NCBI GenBank assembly: GCA_024508855.1
Contig: JANINJ010000086.1
Location: forward strand, 1 to 64,000
From: Xanthobacteraceae bacterium
GTDB lineage: Bacteria; Pseudomonadota; Alphaproteobacteria; Rhizobiales; Xanthobacteraceae
Direction: 5' to 3'
DNA length: 64,000 nucleotides
Positions 62,363 to 64,000 of this stretch are shown in pieces. Under the pieces are notes generated by a model, which worked only from the letters and a program-made list of their open reading frames with translations, was not told where the DNA came from and did not search any database. The stretch's first letter is position 1. Each line of letters starts with the position of its first letter. A program made the translations under genes and the position numbers.

Positions 62363-63076
62363 ATGAAAAAGTTTCTGTTTGCCGCGGCCGCGACGGTTGC
62401 ATTGGCTGCACCCGCTGCCGCTGCCGATTTGCCCCCGCGACCTTACACCAAGGCGCCGCCGGCCTATACGGCACCGGCAGTCGTCTACAACTGGACCGGG
62501 TTCTATATCGGTGGCCATCTCGGGGGTGCCTTCGCCGGCGACAGCAGCCTGCAGGGCAGCGATGGCCGCTTCCTCGGCGGTGTACAGGGCGGCTACGACT
62601 ATCAGTTCGCCAACAACTGGGTGATGGGTCTCGAAGCGAATTACAGCTGGCTCGGATCGAGCAATTCGGGCGTCACGTTTCCGGGTGGTACGATCGTCTC
62701 CGGCAATAACAACGGTCTCGGCTCGGTTACCGGTCGCCTCGGTTATGCTTGGGGTCCGACCTTGCTGTACGCCAAAGGCGGTTATGCATGGCGCGACCGC
62801 AATCTCGACGTGAGCCTCGGCGGCGTGCCGCAAGGCTTTGTGACGGAAGGCGATCATAAAGATGGCTACACGATCGGTGCTGGCCTCGAATATATGTTCG
62901 CACCGAACTGGTCGGCGAAAGTTGAGTATCAGTACTACAACTTCGGAAAGACCACGTTCACCGACAGCACATCGCCGGAAATCATCGGCTCCAGCTTCCG
63001 CAATGACGAGCACACCATCAAGGCCGGTTTGAATTACCGGTTCGGCTGGGGCGGGCCGGCGGCCAGCAACTATTAA
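62363..63076 (+). CDS. Outer-membrane beta-barrel protein (Omp25/31-like porin family)
   Basis: 237 residues from the ATG at 62363 (AAGGGGA site). Signal peptide FLFAAAATVALAAPAAAADL, then the family start YNWTGFYIGGHLGGAFAGDS and a barrel with repeated GxxxGY/N strands. The C-terminal Tyr (ASNY) is right for BAM insertion although the last residue is Tyr rather than Phe. The type is abundant in bradyrhizobia and brucellae. A strong terminator follows. Confidence 0.9.
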   Translation: MKKFLFAAAATVALAAPAAAADLPPRPYTKAPPAYTAPAVVYNWTGFYIGGHLGGAFAGDSSLQGSDGRFLGGVQGGYDYQFANNWVMGLEANYSWLGSSNSGVTFPGGTIVSGNNNGLGSVTGRLGYAWGPTLLYAKGGYAWRDRNLDVSLGGVPQGFVTEGDHKDGYTIGAGLEYMFAPNWSAKVEYQYYNFGKTTFTDSTSPEIIGSSFRNDEHTIKAGLNYRFGWGGPAASNY

Positions 63077-63100
63077 AGCCAGATAGCTTTCTGGACACGA

Positions 63101-63127
63101 AAGGCCGGCGGTTCGCCGGCCTTTTTT
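63101..63127 (+). terminator. Rho-independent terminator of the porin gene
   Basis: AAGGCCGGCG / CGCCGGCCTT stem with loop GTT, followed by TTTTTT (about 63122), 24 bp after the porin stop. Clear on the plus strand. Confidence 0.85.
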
Positions 63128-63287
63128 ATTGGATGTGCATCGAACCCAACACGACCGTTCGACGTTGTAACTCCCCAGCCTGCGCTCCGCTTCCAAGCAG
63201 TGAGGGCAGGTTTGTCAATTCGCACCCCATTCTGGGGCCGTTCGAACCTTGTGGAGGGGGCGCGACCGGGCGTCTAGTTGGAATGTC

Positions 63288-63518
63288 ATGAGTCTCGACT
63301 GCAAACAGAAACGTGTCGGCGTGCGTTGGACATCGGCGGACGTCGACTTGCTCAGGCGGCTTGCAGCTGCAAACACGCCATCGCACGAAATCTGTGAGTT
63401 GCTTCGGCGCACGCCAGCCGCGATTTACAACAAGGCATCCGAGCTCGCGATTTCCATTACGCCGGTTACGCGACGGCCTTACGGCTCATCCAGACAAGCT
63501 GCGTCTAACCCTCTCTAG
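63288..63518 (+). CDS. Small SANT/Myb-like HTH protein
   Basis: 76 residues from the ATG at 63288: VRWTSADVDLLRRLAAANTP then SHEICELLRRTPAAIYNKAS. It resembles the small Myb/SANT-like DNA-binding proteins of rhizobia and may regulate a nearby gene. A pair of opposing short genes with the next one. Confidence 0.6.
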   Translation: MSLDCKQKRVGVRWTSADVDLLRRLAAANTPSHEICELLRRTPAAIYNKASELAISITPVTRRPYGSSRQAASNPL

Positions 63519-63529
63519 CCTAATACCCT

Positions 63530-63781
63530 CTAGGAAGGATCGGCGCCTTCCGCCTGATCGTCATGCAGTTCGAACGCGCCTAGATGGAATTCCGGCGGCG
63601 TGTCTTCGTCCACGATTGTTTTTGCGGGGACAAGCGTAAACGCGGCATGCGGATGGGTTCGCCAGATTGCCAGGTCGTCTTCCGCAATGGTGAGCCAGCC
63701 GAACGTAAAAAGATAGCGTCCGGGTTTTGCCGCATGCCCCACTTGCTGCCAATTGACCTTGCGCGCGGTGATGTCGGTCAT
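63530..63781 (-). CDS. Hypothetical protein
   Basis: 83 residues: VNWQQVGHAAKPGRYLFTFG and WLTIAEDDLAIWRTHPHAAF, an acidic C-terminus (DDQAEGADPS). No domain I can name; a type with relatives in rhizobia. No signal peptide. Confidence 0.55.
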   Translation of the reverse strand: MTDITARKVNWQQVGHAAKPGRYLFTFGWLTIAEDDLAIWRTHPHAAFTLVPAKTIVDEDTPPEFHLGAFELHDDQAEGADPS

Positions 63782-63954
63782 GGTCGTTCACCGCGGCCAT
63801 GCAGTCACGATAGGAATAACAGCGCGGGACATCATTGATGGCTCCCCCTGTCTCAGCGCCACCCAAGACCTCGCAGCTCCACGGCTGGTCTCCACGCGCT
63901 GTTGGACTGCGAAATATACTAGGTGGTTTCGGGGAGCAGGCAAGTCAGCATGGC

Positions 63955-64000
63955 TGGTGCCGGTTGAGAGGATTGAACTCCCGACCTTCGGTTTACAAAA
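63955..64000 (-). tRNA. tRNA-Thr (anticodon UGU), 5' part cut by window edge
   Basis: On the minus strand the last 46 bases are the 3' half of a tRNA ending in CCA (63957-63955). The T arm GGGAG-TTCAATC-CTCTC, the variable loop, and the anticodon arm with loop TTTGTAA (anticodon TGT) are visible; the 5' half lies beyond 64000. Confidence 0.88.

Noticed and set aside
1-64000. CRISPR array, insertion sequence, prophage or integrated element
   Set aside because: No repeated spacer structure, transposase, integrase or att-like duplication was seen; the only tRNA is cut by the window edge, so a neighbouring integration site cannot be judged.

Overview
This window reads as chromosomal DNA of an alphaproteobacterium of the Bradyrhizobium / Rhodopseudomonas / Afipia / Tardiphaga group (Nitrobacteraceae). 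The evidence is high-GC codon use, three branched-chain-type (Liv/HAAT) ABC importers in the first 25 kb, a CYP199A-type P450, an Omp25/31-like porin, a small His-rich secreted protein of the bradyrhizobial type, a DUF3126-cysE pair, and CtrA-like boxes (TTAA-N7-TTAA). I see no insertion sequence, prophage, CRISPR array or rRNA. One tRNA, tRNA-Thr(UGU), is cut by the right edge.

Layout. 1-9 kb: a minus-strand P450 of the CYP199A (para-substituted benzoate) family followed by livH and a truncated livM, then a LuxR-type regulator, a complete five-gene Liv importer and a TetR regulator. This looks like aromatic-acid uptake and oxidation. 9.8-28.1 kb: nicotinate phosphoribosyltransferase (pncB), then a region I interpret as a complete front end of nicotinate catabolism by the reductive route. 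It holds nicotinate dehydrogenase NicA/NicB (NicB carries three C-terminal c-type haem sites), divergent 6-hydroxynicotinate reductase (hnr), an ApbE-superfamily UPF0280 protein, two tandem DUF1185 proteins, a Liv importer with a fused LivH-LivM permease, a MarR regulator, a second solute-binding protein, enamidase, and ferredoxin-NADP reductase. The same 18-bp palindrome lies in the hnr promoter and in the enamidase/fpr divergent promoter.

28.1-35.3 kb: two related long palindromic repeats, a lipoprotein, a FAD monooxygenase with a zinc-finger protein, an alpha/beta hydrolase, a polytopic membrane protein, cysE and a DUF3126 gene. 35.3-60.3 kb: mostly conserved housekeeping and signalling genes (gamma-carbonic anhydrase, transglutaminase-like protease, PilZ, PAS, rhomboid, CBS, patatin, GGDEF-EAL, nitroreductase, thrS, MFS, yidD, Fe-S scaffold, folE, hisI, lytic transglycosylase, DUF2336, Hpt, response regulator, nadK, TPR). 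Three exact and three near-exact CtrA-type boxes lie in front of genes in this part. 60.3-64 kb: His-rich protein, serine hydrolase, outer-membrane protein, two small hypothetical genes and the tRNA.

How the genes may work together: NicAB would hydroxylate nicotinate and pass electrons to the respiratory chain through its haems. Hnr, a flavo-iron-sulfur enzyme, would reduce 6-hydroxynicotinate with electrons that may come from Fpr via ferredoxin. Enamidase would open the ring and release ammonia. The UPF0280 protein is a candidate to load the covalent flavin of Hnr. Later steps (decarboxylation, semialdehyde oxidation, glutaryl-CoA formation) are not recognisable here. All functional calls rest on recognised motifs and context; no database search was run.
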